DNA of 64,000 nt from Pyrus communis (GCF_963583255.1 NC_084808.1:13229501-13293500), one strand, 5' to 3'. Shown: positions 45,515-58,026, counted from the first letter of the stretch. Program-made: numbers and translations. The notes: generated by a model not told the origin, from the letters alone.

Positions 45515-45721
45515 TTATTTGCCGTCGATTTTTCTGTCTATCAGAAAATATTGATTTAATATAAGCAAAAAATAATTAAAATATAAATATAAATAAATTA
45601 AAATTACCTGATACTTTTCACTCTCAAAATGAGTGCAAAGCCACTCCCATTCAGCCACCGGGTCTTCACAAACTCCAGGGTGGTTCTGCAAGCAATGCCT
45701 CATGTGTCGGCCAACTCTCAT
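45515..45721 (-). pseudogene. Plant transposase fragment (Transposase_24-like)
   Basis: The frame MRVGRHMRHCLQNHPGVCED followed by PVAEWEWLCTHFESEKYQ has the W-LC-HF-SE-(K/E)-(F/Y) signature of the plant CACTA-associated Transposase_24 family, which accompanies TNP2-type transposases and probably binds DNA. Only about 40 residues are convincing; the rest of the frame is AT-rich and hydrophobic (intron-like). Related fragments (RNGERLGKSSRRWQF-like) continue towards 45400. Confidence 0.6.
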
Positions 45722-46139
45722 AATACTTGTGCAACTCGTACTTCTACTCCTTAAACATAAGTGTCCACATATCTGGTTGATGTACTCGACACAACCTTTG
45801 TCCTACTCATTCCAGTCGAACTTGGACAACAATTTTGCAAAAAAAAAAAAAAAAAAGAAGAATCAAATAGTTAGTTTAAACCACAGAAAATAAGTTAAGA
45901 AAAATATAATATAAATTATTCAAGTAATTGTATATTTACTGAAAGCTGGCGGTTCATCTCTGCACGAACCAGGGCCCTGTGTGTAATCCATGAATCGGTG
46001 TCCATGGGGCACTTGGTGTGGATAATGGCACCATAATATTGAGTAACAAACTGTTGCCTCTAGCATTTGCACGACGGTGGCTGAGGAGGTATACAATTTG
46101 GATCCACTGCTACGTGGTCTGAGTGATCCGGTTGGTCTT

Positions 46140-46620
46140 TAGGCCCCAACGGAGGTCCATCGGGCAAGGGTTGTGATAGTAGATTTTTAGAACCCGTGGT
46201 TGGATAGTTGTGACACTTTGAAAATTTGAGCTGGACTTTTGACTTATATGGGTTTACCCGAGGAAGGTCCATGAAGCAAGGGTTGTGTCAGTGGATTTTC
46301 GGGACTCGTGTGTGTGTGTGGATACTTATGACACTTCAAAATTTGGAATTGGATCGTGTTTAACCGACGGACATGCGTCGGGCAAGGGTTGTATCACTGG
46401 AAATTTAGTGGCCATGTGTGGATAGATGTGACACGAGAAACTTGGATTTCGACTTTTCACTTATATGGGTTTAACCGTCGGGCAAGGGTCATGTCAGTGA
46501 ATTTTTCAGGCTTGTGGGTGTATAGCTGTGACACTTCGAAAATTAGAATTGGACTTTGACCACCCAATATTGGATTGTGCGATGGTTGTCCATCGATCAA
46601 GGGTAAGAATAAATTTTTGT
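46140..46620. repeat. About four degenerate tandem repeats of the CACTA subterminal region
   Basis: Units of roughly 110-120 bp recur with the shared order: CGGGCAAGGGTTGT (or variants), GTCAGTGGATTTTC-like, GTGTGGATA, GTGACACTT, AATTGGAC or ACTTTTGACTTATATGGG, then TTAACCG(A/T)CG. The four starts are near 46156, 46267, 46376 and 46478. Such repeats bind transposase in CACTA elements. Confidence 0.7.
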
Positions 46621-48463
46621 AATTTGCAACAGATGAAAAAAATTAATAAATTTTACTTAGACTTATAGAATTTTGTATACAATATCAAAATAAAAAGTGA
46701 TTTAATTTTTACCATTATCATATTATTATATATATATTCCGTACTCCAATCCAATTGGATACCATAATAAAATTATTATTGGACTTTTCAGTTAGAACTG
46801 GACTTTCGAATTTTTACCACTAATATCAATCTTTAAGCATATGCAAACATGTTAACAATTGAATTGTGGAAACTAATGTTTTTTCTATACATTTATTAAG
46901 TAAATGTAAACTTTCGTGATAAAAGACTTAGCCATAGGGTTTATAGCTTTAGAATCCATTACAAAACGCTGAGAGTAAAAAACAAATTTACATGATAGTA
47001 GCCAATGATGTGATACAAGACAAACCTGATTTTGCAATGCTTATGCATTTGTTGGGAATACAAAACATTTATATAAAAAAAAAAGCCCGGCCGTGAACTC
47101 ACAAAGAAACACTTTTAAATCTAAGGTTGCCTGAAAAAAAGACTGATCCTTTTTTCTTGAATGGCCCAGTCTTAGGATTTAGGGCTTTTAGCCCATTATG
47201 GTGGTACCCTTTCCATGTTCTTTCACATGCAAGAAGTCTGAGGAAGTTTTGTTCACCACCTTCTTTGACATTACAGTCGTATACTCACCATATTCTTGCA
47301 CATTACGGTAGTATCCTCTCCATGCACTGCCTAGACCTCCGGCCACAGTAGCCATGCCTTTGCTACTAGTGTTTTTCATGATCTTGCACAAAGTGGTGAA
47401 AAGGTAAAGTTTGAGTAGTGGGAACAGTGGGTCTTGACCAAAGAAGAATGGGAGAAGGGAGAAAGATGGATAGGAAGACACAAAGTAGAAAGAGGAAAAT
47501 CGTATTGAGGATAAAAAGGAAGAAGAAGACACAAACTTATAAACTGATGACCATGGGTTTGTCCGACAAACAACTCCGTCGGGCAAGTACTAGGTAAACG
47601 TCGACCAAAACTCGTGGCAGTGGATATTTATTACACGTCACTAGTGGACTTTTGACCACCGACAATACACTTAACCGACGAACCAAATTTCTCAGGCAAA
47701 TGTTTCCTAAACGACAAACACCTTCTTCATCAGGCAAATCTTTATCATCTTCGCACCAAAAGTTTGCCTGACGGCTTACTTCAAGCCCTATGAATCCCTT
47801 CTGTCACGTAAAGGTTTTTAGTAAACCTAATATGTTGACCGTTTTTGCCATACCAATTGAAATATCCATCGAATAAAGGTGTTTTAACGAACATAATTTC
47901 TTCCATCATGCAAAGTGTTGTAGGACAAGCATATTTTCTAATAGTGTATCAATATTTCTTAGCCAATACTTTTAAGCATCAAAATACAGCAAGAAGTAAG
48001 TAGTGAATTGTCAATGTTTGCCCTTTTCATGCTTACCACATGTAATGCAGCTATTAAAAGAAGCGGTACCAAATTATTATTAGCTCATTGTTTAGTTTAG
48101 TCCAACTCTCACCCTTAATATCTTTATATCACACTGTTTGGGCCCAAAATAATATTTTGGGGTGAGCTAATAGTCATTCTCGACCCAGTAACATTCATTT
48201 AGAATTTTCATGGGTGGTCCAGTCAAGGTCGGCTGAATCCTGTTATGAGAAAGATTGGTTTAGATAAAGCAGAGGTAGTTGAACCCTAGTACAACAAGAA
48301 GTCTTAAGGTAGAAGGTGCTTAGAATTAGGAATGAATCTGGTATGTTAAAGAGCGTGGTTCAAAGTCTTATAGGAGTTAAGATTGGTCGAAACCTGATCA
48401 GATTGGGATGAGGAGTTCTAATTTAAGTACATCTGTAGTTCGGCCATGAGGGCGGTTTGCTGC

Positions 48464-48471
48464 TATAAATA
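48464..48471 (+). promoter_or_regulatory. TATA box of the LTR promoter
   Basis: TATAAATA in the context GCTATAAATAGAGAAATGAG, about 330 bp into the LTR. This is a canonical plant TATA element, the likely start signal for the genomic RNA of this retrotransposon, with the R region beginning about 30 bp downstream. Confidence 0.7.
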
Positions 48472-48582
48472 GAGAAATGAGTGCATTATTTAAACCCCTT
48501 CAAATCAACACACAAATTGCCCTGCGCAAAGCTTTTCAACAACCTTTGAGATTTTATCCTCTTCCCCTTTCTTCCCGCCAAC

Positions 48583-48708
48583 ACATCTTCAGTTTGGATA
48601 AACAACACTGTGAAGGCAACCGGCGACATCTTCAGTTTGGATAGACAGCATTGGAGCCGTAGACTCAGCTGACCGATGAGCACCTTCAGTTTGGATAGAC
48701 AGCACTGT
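48583..48708 (+). repeat. Three interspersed 27-bp repeats in the Tat LTR
   Basis: ACATCTTCAGTTTGGATA(G/A)ACA(G/A)CA(C/T)TG occurs near 48583, 48625 and 48681 (the third starts GCACCTTCAG), separated by unrelated spacers of about 15-30 bp. The block lies downstream of the TATA box, in the transcribed R/U5 part. Confidence 0.85.
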
Positions 48709-49851
48709 TTCAAGGTTGACTGGTTATTTATTTAAGTCTCGGTCAACAAAGATTTTCGAGTCCTTGTTGGTAGAGGTTATCTCATCAGTCTTCTTGGCGA
48801 AGTAAGGTGTTACAGGTTATTAGACTCGGCACATTGAATGCCAAGTTTTGCTTTATGATTGGATATTCACAGGTACATTTTAGAGTTCGGCACTTTGGCG
48901 ACTGAACCACATTTATCATCAAGACATTTATCTCTTTTGAGTATTTGTGTCTGTACAATTTGATACCAGTTCGGTGTATTTATACTCTCATGAACATAAT
49001 TACTGTGTCCGAGCCTAGCGTTGACGATTTATGAATTTTGCAGAACTAGCAGCCTTGTCTTCAGGCTCTAGAACCCGAAGGCCGAGACATGTTCCTTCCT
49101 CACCCGTAATCGCAAGATTAAAAAGCCAACAGCGTGCCTAACGCACATCAACATATTTTACTCTCTGGCCGATCTCAGCCGACGAGTTGGCACGCCCTGC
49201 ACACAACCGAATGACGTAGTTATCTTATTAGTTACTTGGCCTGTGCACCGCGTAGGTTTGGTAATTTTTAGGGTCAACATTTTGGCACGCCCGGTGGGAC
49301 CCATTGCTAAAACTACAAAGTTCATGACCATTGAAACACAATCAGTTAAAAAAAAAGAGTCATGGGTAAGTCAACGACTAATCTTCCACCTACAGTTCAA
49401 AGCACAGGACAAGATGGCTTGCCACATGCACAGAATCCTTCCGCTACCATGACACCTGAAGCCACAAGTACAACACACCGAGAAACGGAAGTTAATCTCG
49501 GCGGTCAGACCCAAGATTCAAAAATCCCCATCAAAATGACAAAAGGCATTTTTGTTAAAAGATTAGTGGAGGATTGTGACAAGGACTGTGATGAGGTCTC
49601 TGGTCCACCATCTAGATCTTTTCTCCACAATTTGAAGAAAAATCCCTGTAATTTAAGCAAATGTTCAGCTAAGAGGTAAAAAACATACTTGAAAAAATGC
49701 GCGATAATAGCGCTATGCACAACAGATTGCTCGAAGTTCTAGTCAGTAAAGTCCATGACATTGGACCAGCCGATGAATCCAGGCAACCTCTTATTCTGAA
49801 GAATAATCACTGCCAGTAACACATGCTAAGACAGGATCTGCTCGGTTTAAA

Positions 49852-52800
49852 ATGATTGACTTAGAGAAAAGTGGTGGATCAAGCAGCAGATCAGACAAAT
49901 TTGACCAAGGAGCAGAAACGGCATCTATTGACATGGTCGAAATCCAGAGGATGATTGATTCTGCCTTAAAAAAAGGGGCCAAAGCTTCTAAAGTTCATTC
50001 ACCCATATCGAGCCTTTGTAGAAAGGTTCGAGTATCATAAGGGGTTCAAGATTCCAAAGTTTAGCATTTTCGTTGTAGAATCATCCTTATCCTCATTAGA
50101 ACATGTGGCTCGATTCACCGCTCAATATGGAGATGTTAACAGTGAATTTTATAAGCTACGACTATTCAATTTCTCGTTGACCAGCTCAACATTCGCATGG
50201 TACACCTCCCACCCAACTCTATCCAAAGTTGGGAGGAATTAGTCGAGAAATTTCATGAGCAATTCTATCGGCCAGGGATGGAAATGTCAGTCTCTTCTTT
50301 AGCTAGGATGGCTCAATCATCTGACGAGTCACCAATGAACTATCTAACAAGGTTTAAATCAGCCAAAAACTGGTGCCAAGTACCAGTCGCCGAAGTCGAG
50401 TTCGTTAGGATTACCTTGAACGGCCTAGATGTGGAGTGCAAAAAGAAATTCTTAGGGGCAAACTTCTGAGATATGTACGAACTGGTTCAACATGTTGAGC
50501 AATACGATTATTTTCTCCAAAAAGAAAAGATCTCGAAATCCTCATCCCGAGGAACGATCTACAAGAACCCTACGGTCAGCTATGCATCGGCCGAAGGGGA
50601 GGAGTCCTAATATGCCAATATAGATGCGGTCGAGATTATAATTGACAAACCATATGTCTCCAAAATCTACATCTTTGACATCACCAAGTCTGATGCCATC
50701 TTTGACCAGTTATTGCTCGTAAAAATTGTCAAGCTTCGGCCAGGGCATAATATTCCCATAGCGGAAGATTTAAAAGGAAAAACATATTGCAAATACCACA
50801 ACTTAAACAAGCTTACGAGAAATAATTATGTCCTATTTTGCAATGCCATTCAAAGCTGGATCGACAATGTTAAGCTCAAGTTTCTTAAGAAACATATGGT
50901 CGTTAACGCCAATCCTTTCCCTACAACGACAGTAAGCATGGTAAATGCTCATCTACCCGAGGGCAAAGGAAAAGGAAAGGCCGAGTTCGTTCTAATGCAG
51001 TTTATCCTTAAACAGAACTCTCGACCACGTTTGAAAATTGATCTCTTTTCGAACGAGCCATCCAAATACTTTTCAAACCCAACTTATGTCGAGTCAATGT
51101 CAGACTTCAGCATGGAAGAAACTGATAGGCCCATAGTTTTATGTAGTCGGTGCAAATCGAATGTCATCTTAACTGAGCCGAAGGAACAACCACTTTAACC
51201 TAAAGCACCACAACTGACACTTGCACCTACAACAATATCTCAGAAAGTGCTCAGTATAGGCCAACGACAAAGAGTTTTCGATAGACTCGACCCTCAAACA
51301 CAGAATGGTAAGCCACCCTCAGCCAGACGGTGACTTGATTTAGACATGCCATTTTACAATGAAGATTATTAGGTGCACAACTCTAGCAGCTCAGGTTCAT
51401 ATATGAACTAACGAACCTTCAAGCCACCTGACCCACGCGACCAACGTTGGTATAGCTACAACTCCCTTACCTGTGTATATACCGCGTTGTCTAAGTCTCA
51501 AAAATGTCGCCGACAGATAATAGATTGTATGGATCACTGATGAGCGGCCCAGGCTACCTCAGCTACCAAATGGCAGCCGAAAGAAACGGTGGATAACGAA
51601 GATGAATGACAACCTCTGGCAATCATGGCCGAGCTGCTCCAAGGAAAGAAAGTGATCGATCATGATTTTGAAACCATAATCGAAGAATTCGATAAGCGAA
51701 TCAAGCTCATTCTTTGGCCTGGAAAGATAAAAACGTGCATCAAACACTTCTGGAAGGAAGCCGAAAGCAAACTTCCTCCATAACCCCCGCAAGAGCCATT
51801 AATTAAAGTTTGACAAAATCTCCACCTGCCGTTTCTCGGCGTAGCTCTAGAATACATACGGGAATTTTACAAGAAGCATTTAGCTAATGATTTGTACAAC
51901 CTACCAAAAGCATGTCAAGAAGGTCTTGATCTGGCATTAACCTGCCTCGATGCCGAATATATCATCCAAAAGACCACGGATCTAGGAATGAAGGCTAGGT
52001 TCCAGCATAAACGCGAGGCCCGAGTTCTCGGCTTTGAGGTAAACCCATATGCTGATATTGATGTTGCCGATCTCCATTTCTCTCTCTAGGACCTCCAATA
52101 TTTGCGATACCATTTTAAAGTTTTCTTGGTCGTTTCCCTCTTCGCCCTTACGACCAACGAAAAAGACCGTGTGGCGCGTTTAGATATTTATCTAGACATA
52201 AGGGACATCTGCGTCGCATATCAGGAACGGACTCATAAGGCTTTACAAGCGCAAGACCAAGTCCTACCGCCGAGCAAGCTAGTGATCGACATTCAAAACA
52301 AAACAGCTCCGACAGACATGCCGCATGAACGTATTCTGGCAGCAGCTGAAGATGACCAAACAGGTAATATCCATAAGTAAGATATCTTGCCCAGAGATGC
52401 AGAGGACAAGGATCCCGACCCGATGGGCTCTTCGGTTCTCGACAACATGGAAATTAGCATGGTCCATGTCTTACCTGTAGAATTCTGGCCAACCACATCC
52501 CAACCAAATTTCCTAGATGGCGACGTGAATGTCGAGGAGGCCACGCAGGTTGATTTTGTGGCCACCGAAGAGATTGAGCAAGTAAGCAAGGAAGATAAAC
52601 TTAAAGAAGCTCTTGTCGAACTGTTTCCCTTTTCTTCATCCATTAATCTTCATCATTTAAAGCCGTTGTATGTCACGGTCAACATCATGCCTGTTTCTAC
52701 CATGAAAACACTACATCGCTCCAACGACGAACTCATTCCATCAGGGGTAACCATGAACAGCTTTGTCGGTGACAAATCTCAAACTAAGGAAGTGCTTCGT

Positions 52801-53010
52801 TTAGAGGTGAATATTGCAGGTCGAAATCACATGACCGCGTTTTTTATAGTCAATTCAAAGACCGAGTATAATGCATTGCTCAGTTATGATTGGATCCACC
52901 AGACTAGCTTTATCCCTTTATCATTATATCAAGTCCTTATCTTATGGGATGGTAAATCAGTCGTAGTTCATCAAACCAACAATCAGCCATTTGAAGCTAA
53001 TATAATTTAG
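49852..53010 (+). pseudogene. Tat-type Gag and protease, many stops
   Basis: The capsid core is at 50040-50640: SSLEHVARFTAQYGDVNSEF-like, SIQSWEELVEKFHEQFYRPG, SLARMAQSSDESPMNYLTRF, FVRITLNGLDVECKKKFLG, with small frame changes near 50010 and 50185. Long linker pieces follow (50713-51198, 51892-52380) in the same frame as most of the element. The protease-like end is at 52387-53010: KEVLRLEVNIAGRNHMTAFF and YNALLSYDWIHQ, which corresponds to the retropepsin fold region, with the catalytic D-S/T-G not clearly seen. Nearly all ORF pieces from 49852 to 54210 share one frame and are separated by single stops. Confidence 0.75.
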
Positions 53011-53388
53011 GCTCGCTATTACGATGATCACGTCGGCTACATCACCCTGCAAGGTATTAATGAAGAAGGACAGCCGACTCAGAATTTAGTTTAGAAAGCC
53101 ATCGAGGTTGGACCCAAGACTGATCACCAGGATTCGGCGAGACTTGGGTTGGCCAACATAATTGACGATCCTGATGTCTGATACCAAACAGGATAGACGT
53201 TGGGCTGCAGTTTCATATATCATGGAACGTATGTTGGCTCATTGGTATACTATTTCCAAGTAACCGAATTCTGGCATGAACTTAGTCGAGTTCCTTGCCG
53301 AATGAGACAACAGTCCAGTCCTGTCGTTGATAAAGTCCAAGCTACCCCAGTTGAGTTACAAAATAGTCGGCCCTAAGTCAAAGATCCA

Positions 53389-54192
53389 TTGGATGAAATA
53401 AATGTTGGAACGACTGATGACCCTCGACCTTTGTTTGTTAGTTCTTTGTTGCCTCAACCTATGAAAGTCGAGCTTTGTAAATTACTCGAAGAATTTAAAG
53501 ATTGTTTTGCTTGGAGTTACCATGAGATATTTGGCTTGGACCGAATACTTGTCAAACACGAATTACGCATCAAGGCTAGTTGTAAACCTTTTTGCCAACC
53601 CCCTTCCTCCCTAGGATAATTCTCAACCGAAGTTCAGCTCAGCATAAAAGATGAACTTATTTGACTTTTCAAAGCTATTTTTATTTGGACAGCTCGATAC
53701 ATCGAATGGTTGGCGAATATTGTCCTAGTTTTAAAGAAAAACGGTGCTTTACATATTTGCACTGATTTTCGTAATTTGAACTTGGCAACCCCTAAAGACA
53801 AATATACATTGCCAATTTCAAACTTGTTAATTGACACTGTAGCAAACCACGAGATGTTATCTTTCATGGACGGTCATGATGGTTACAACCAGATTTTCAT
53901 TGCTGAAGTCAATGTCCACAAAACCACTTTTCATTGCCTTAAGGCACTCAGGACATACGAATAGGTCGTCATGCCTTTTAGACTTAAGAACTCCGGTGCC
54001 GCATATCAACGCGCTATGAATATTATTTTTCATGACCTAATTGGCACAGTCGTTGAGCTATATATCGATGATGTTGTGATCAAATCAAAGCATCGCCGAT
54101 CACATTTAGATGACCTTCGGCAAGCTTTCCTTCGTATGCGTCAGCATAACCTTAAAACGAATCTTGCCAAATGCACCTTTGGTGTATCGGCA
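53389..54192 (+). pseudogene. Tat-type reverse transcriptase, truncated
   Basis: Pieces in one frame: FKDCFAWSYHEIFGLDRILV (RT entry), then 53710-53964 IVLVLKKNGALHICTDFRNL and MDGHDGYNQIFIAE, then 53971-54192 MPFRLKNSGAAYQRAMNIIF and the catalytic YIDDVVIKSK. The MPF-LKN-GA-YQRAMN pattern is typical of the Tat/Ogre/Retand lineage. An in-frame TAG (53962-53964) stands where Trp is expected. Coding stops at the truncation point at 54192. Confidence 0.85.
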
Positions 54193-54360
54193 TACAATCC
54201 ACCATTATAATAATTCAACAATCTGGGACAATGATACATCACCTATAACTCCATTTGATTATAATTACAATTAGATTTTTCTTAAAAGAAAATAAGTTTC
54301 CAAACCGACGTTAAAGCTGTCAATTTGCGCATCATGAACATTACTCAATCAGTGAATTTT

Positions 54361-54559
54361 TGCTCACCACTTAACTATGGTGTATGCTCACCATACACCT
54401 AATCATTCGTCATGTGTCATTTTACCTAACTCTAGCTAACTTTCAAATTAAATGTTACTGTTTCAAATTTTACAAAAAGTAACCAATGTTAAGTGAAAGG
54501 ACACGTGGCAGGTGATTAAGTACATGGTGAGTATGCACTAAAATTTAGGATGGTGAGCA
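54361..54559. mobile_element. Foldback MITE (199 bp)
   Basis: The left end TGCTCACCACTTAACTATGG and the reverse-complemented right end TGCTCACCATCCTAAATTTT start with a shared TGCTCACCA. The inversion resumes further in, with CATACACCTAATCA against CATGTACTTAATCA and CATGTGTCATTTTACCTAAC against CACGTGTCCTTTCACTTAAC. It is a near-palindromic unit with no coding. No clear flanking duplication. Confidence 0.7.
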
Positions 54560-55155
54560 CACATCAAAGTCTTGAATGTGTTTCATTTTTCTATAAACCT
54601 GTTTTTCTTTTCCTCTTTTCCTCTTTTTTTTTTTTTTTTTTTTTTTTTACCTGCATGTTTTGAAGAGAAAGGGAAATGGGTTTGATGTCTACATGTATCA
54701 TTGCTATTTCAGTAATTGGAATGGAGTTAACTAAGTTAGGTCAGCTCAGCTCTAAACATTGAAAAACAGCTAATATTTGAAAACCCTAATAATTTGTACC
54801 AATCTTATATATACAAATTAGAAATCTCCTTTTCCTCATCGTCATTATCATTAGATGTTAACATAGAAAATCATCAGTGGAAATATTATAGAAAGTGCTT
54901 CCGTGATGAAACTGAAGTGGGGTTAGTCGTTGACGTCGAATTCAATATTTCCATTGAGCCACCAACAAGAATCATGGTTAACACCGATGCTCACTGATCC
55001 TTTGCTTCCGCTCATCGGTTGTTCCTCTGGTAGCAGTTGTCACCGTCGTTTTGGTTAAAGTTGTCGATGTTCGTCTTCAAATTCTAGGGTTTGGTTGTCG
55101 CTGTTCGTCGATCCTCAAAGGTGATATCTTTCGTCTTATTGTTTCACCGATCTAT

Positions 55156-55243
55156 TCTTGGAGTCTTTGTTGTGAATTCTTGGAGATTTTGTTGTGAATT
55201 CTTGGAGTTTTTGTTGTGAATTCTTGGTGCGTTTTTTGTGAAG
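55156..55243 (+). repeat. 22-bp tandem repeat, four units
   Basis: Units starting TCTTGGAG(T/A)(C/T)TTTGTTGTGAAT at 55156, 55178 and 55200 are near identical; a fourth at 55222 is degenerate. It lies upstream of the copia gag and possibly in its leader. Confidence 0.9.
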
Positions 55244-55395
55244 TCTCGGCAATTGTGTGATTTGCTGATTTCTTAGTCTGATTGTGGAGTTTTTCCTATA
55301 TCTGGAGTATTCAATTTTTCCTTGAACTGGTAGAAAAGGTGACCCCTGCTCAATTAGCATTAACGCAGTCTCCTATTTCTTCCTTGAAATGGTGA

Positions 55396-57641
55396 AACTT
55401 GATGATTCTAACTTTGTAACTTGGAACTTTTAACTTGAATTGGTACTAGATGGAAATGGAATTCTAGGGTTGAGTGATGGATCTATACCCTGTCCTGTTA
55501 ACTCTGAGCCTGACATTGGAACTATGGTGAATGAAATTGCTATGTCTAATGCATATAAGATTTGAAAAATTCATGATAAAGCCTTGATGATCCTCATTAC
55601 TGCTACATTGTCTACTACTGCTTTATCGTGTCATTGGGAGTACATGCTCCAAACAAATATGAATAAATATGTGTGAGAGGTTTGCTAATTTGACAAAAAC
55701 CAACATTGTGCAACTGAAGATTGATCTTCAAAACATAAAGAAAGGTTCTGAGTCCATTGATGATTATCTGCAACACATTAAATATGCTAGAGACCAATTG
55801 GGTACTATTGGTGTTATAATTTCTAATGAAGATATTATCATTATTGCATTGCGTGGGCTTCCCTCTGAATATAATACCATCAAGTCTGTCATTCATGGCA
55901 GAGAGAATCTTGTATCTCTTCAAGAACTAAGGTCTCAACTAAAAGTTGAAGAAACAATTTTGGATGAAGTTCCGAAACAAGTACCTTTAATGTCAGCCAT
56001 GCTTGCTCATACTTCTAGTTCTGTGTATGATGCTGAAGGTACCTCTAGTACTAAGTCTCTCTACATAATCTCCCTTTGGTAGTTCTTCCAATTCTCCAAT
56101 GGTATATTTACCAATTCTGCATCCATATCAACAGATACGACAACTTCAGCAAATGCAATTTCCTCAAATGACAATGCCTCAGTTGCCTATACCTGGTCCA
56201 TATAAGTTTGTGTCTCAAATTGGCTCGGGAAGCTATAATAACTTCAAGGGGAACAATTTTAAGTCTAAGGGTAAACGAAAGAAATTTCACTTTGGTGGCA
56301 CTCACTCTCAGCAACAGTATTTGTATAGGGGCAATATATTTCCCTTTCAACAACATTTTGCTTCCTTAGATCATCAACTGCAGTCTTCTCAAGGGTATCG
56401 ACCATTGCAAAAATGTCAGATTTATGATAAAAAGGGTCATTCAGCAATAAACTATTTTCAACATGGATGCCAGATTTGTCATTGAGTAGGGCACACTGCT
56501 GCCACTTGTTTTGATAAAAATCAACATTCTCCACAAGGTTATCCACTGCATCCACCACAGTATCAACAAATTCCATAGGGTTACTTATCCTCTCGACAGT
56601 ATTATAGTCACACTTAAAATCCTGGAATATCGCCAGTTTCATAACTAACCACATCTATGGTGCAGTCTTCACTGTTTTCTCCACATTAAGTGTCTTCTCC
56701 ACCTATTGCTATGAATGCTCGCACTAATACAAGTCCAGCAGCACCTGCATAAGAATTTTGGCTTCTGCATTCTGGCGCCACAAATCATATGACCTCTAAT
56801 TTGTTAAATCTCAACATGGCAGGACCATATCCTTATACTGAAAGAGTCGCCGGAGTTAATGGTGAAGGTTTACATATTGCTCACATTGGCAATTTTAATC
56901 TTCCTGCTCCAAATTATAATTTTCAATTAAATTATGTCCTACATGTTCCAAGATTGTCTCAACATCTTTTGTCTATGCATTAGTTATGTATAGACAAAAA
57001 TTGTAGATGCATTGTTGATGAGTTGTCTATCTCTATACAGGACAAGGTCACCGAGAAAACATTATTCCACGGATTGAGTAATAATGCAGTGTATCCTCTA
57101 CCTATCATCAAACCTCCAAAAGTCTCACCAGCAGCATTTCTTGGACAGAAAGTCTCTTCTACGCTATGGCATTGTAGATTGGGACATCCTACCAACTCTA
57201 TTGTTTGAGCAACTCTAAGTAAAGCTTCCATTCCATTCAGTGAAAAATCTAGTCCACACACATGCACTCCTTGTCTCAAAGGCAAGTTCACCAAGTACCC
57301 TTTTTTTGTAACTACTTCAAAATCTATCATTCCTTTTGAAGTAATCCATTCAGATGTGTAGGGACCTGCCCCTAGTGTGTCTTTAGAGGGATATAAGTAC
57401 TATGTGTCCTTTATAGACGAGTGTACTAGATATACTTGGATCTTTCCACTCATTAATAAAGTTGATGTGTTTGATATCTTTGTACAATTTCAAGTTTATG
57501 TTTCAAGCTACTTTGGTGCAAATGTAAAAATTCTGCAAAGAAATGGTGGTGGGGAGTATGTGAGTGCTCAATTTCAAAGATTTCTTAGCTTAAAGGGTAT
57601 TATTCATCAATTTTCTTGTCCCTATACCCCTGAACAAAATG
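55396..57641 (+). pseudogene. Copia Gag, protease and integrase N-part
   Basis: Gag begins near KLDDSNFVTWN (about 55396) and continues at 55669-56082 (IVQLKIDLQNIKKGSESIDD, LRGLPSEYNTIKSVI), a UBN2-type copia gag. The knuckle at about 56415-56510 is degenerate (CQIYDKKGHSAINYF). Protease: FWLLHSGATNHMTSNLL (about 56758-56808), with HSG where D-S-G is expected. Integrase: the zinc-binding LWHCRLGHPTNSIV and CTPCLKGK (about 57164-57285), then catalytic VSFIDECTRYTWIFPL. Coding breaks off at 57641, inside PYTPEQN, where the solo LTR is inserted. Confidence 0.85.
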
Positions 57642-57976
57642 TGACATGCCCCGATCCCGATATTCCCCAAATACCAGGGTAGGTACGTGCTAGTTGACAC
57701 CCGAAGGTGACGCAAACCATTTAGAATGCATGAGAACAAGAAATAAATAAGATTTATAAATTTAAATATAATTAATATACAAATTAGGAACGTGTTCAGA
57801 GCATACAATTAATTCTATACACTAGAAGAGAAATAATATAAAATTGAATGAACAAAGGAATGGGTCCTACACCGAGAGGACTTAAAGATGCCGATCCAGA
57901 AGCGCTTCAATGCCGGGATTGTACGCCTTGAATCTAAATCCTAAGGGGGCGCAAAACAAACATGAGTGGATCAAGT

Positions 57977-57978
<2 letters not shown>

Positions 57979-58022
<44 letters not shown>
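57979..58022. repeat. (TA)n microsatellite, about 22 units
   Basis: Uninterrupted AT/TA dinucleotides inside the minus-strand solo LTR; probably highly variable in length. Confidence 0.95.

Positions 58023-58026
<4 letters not shown>

Larger units (their letters stand above)
45100..47946 (-). mobile_element. CACTA (En/Spm) transposon remnant, left edge unknown
   Basis: The right end at 47925-47946 reads, on the minus strand, CACTATTAGAAAATATGCTT. CACTA is the superfamily's terminal signature. Inside lies a fragment of Transposase_24-type protein (45721-45515). Blocks of degenerate CGTCGGGCAAGG-like repeats lie at 46140-46620 and 47560-47800, as in CACTA subterminal regions. The matching left CACTA end and 3-bp duplication were not found, so the left border is approximate. 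Stops and lack of the TNP2 catalytic gene show it is dead. Confidence 0.7.
48135..49279 (+). repeat. 5' LTR of a Tat-type Ty3 element (1145 bp)
   Basis: Starts TGTTTGGGCCCAAAATAATA and ends TTTTAGGGTCAACA (TGTT/AACA). It is followed directly by TTTTGGCACGCCCGGTGGGA, the sequence that opens the internal domain of many plant Tat-lineage elements. A promoter-like TATAAATA lies at 48464. The 3' LTR is missing from the window because the element is truncated near 54192, so no target duplication can be tested. Confidence 0.8.
49280..54192 (+). mobile_element. Internal region of the Tat-type Ty3 element, 3'-truncated
   Basis: Gag, protease and the first half of RT are present in order; RNase H, integrase and the 3' LTR are missing. 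Reading breaks off inside RT after KCTFGVSA (54192), where normal RT sequence would continue, and unrelated AT-rich DNA follows. The junction is therefore a deletion or recombination point. The element lies between the CACTA remnant and the copia element. Confidence 0.82.

Noticed and set aside
47188..47586. 132-codon minus-strand ORF in the CACTA element
   Set aside because: Hydrophobic, Ser/Phe-rich low-complexity start and no domain; cannot be supported as a captured gene.
55156..55243. CRISPR-like spaced repeat
   Set aside because: Units are directly adjacent without spacers and this is a plant nuclear context; an ordinary tandem repeat.
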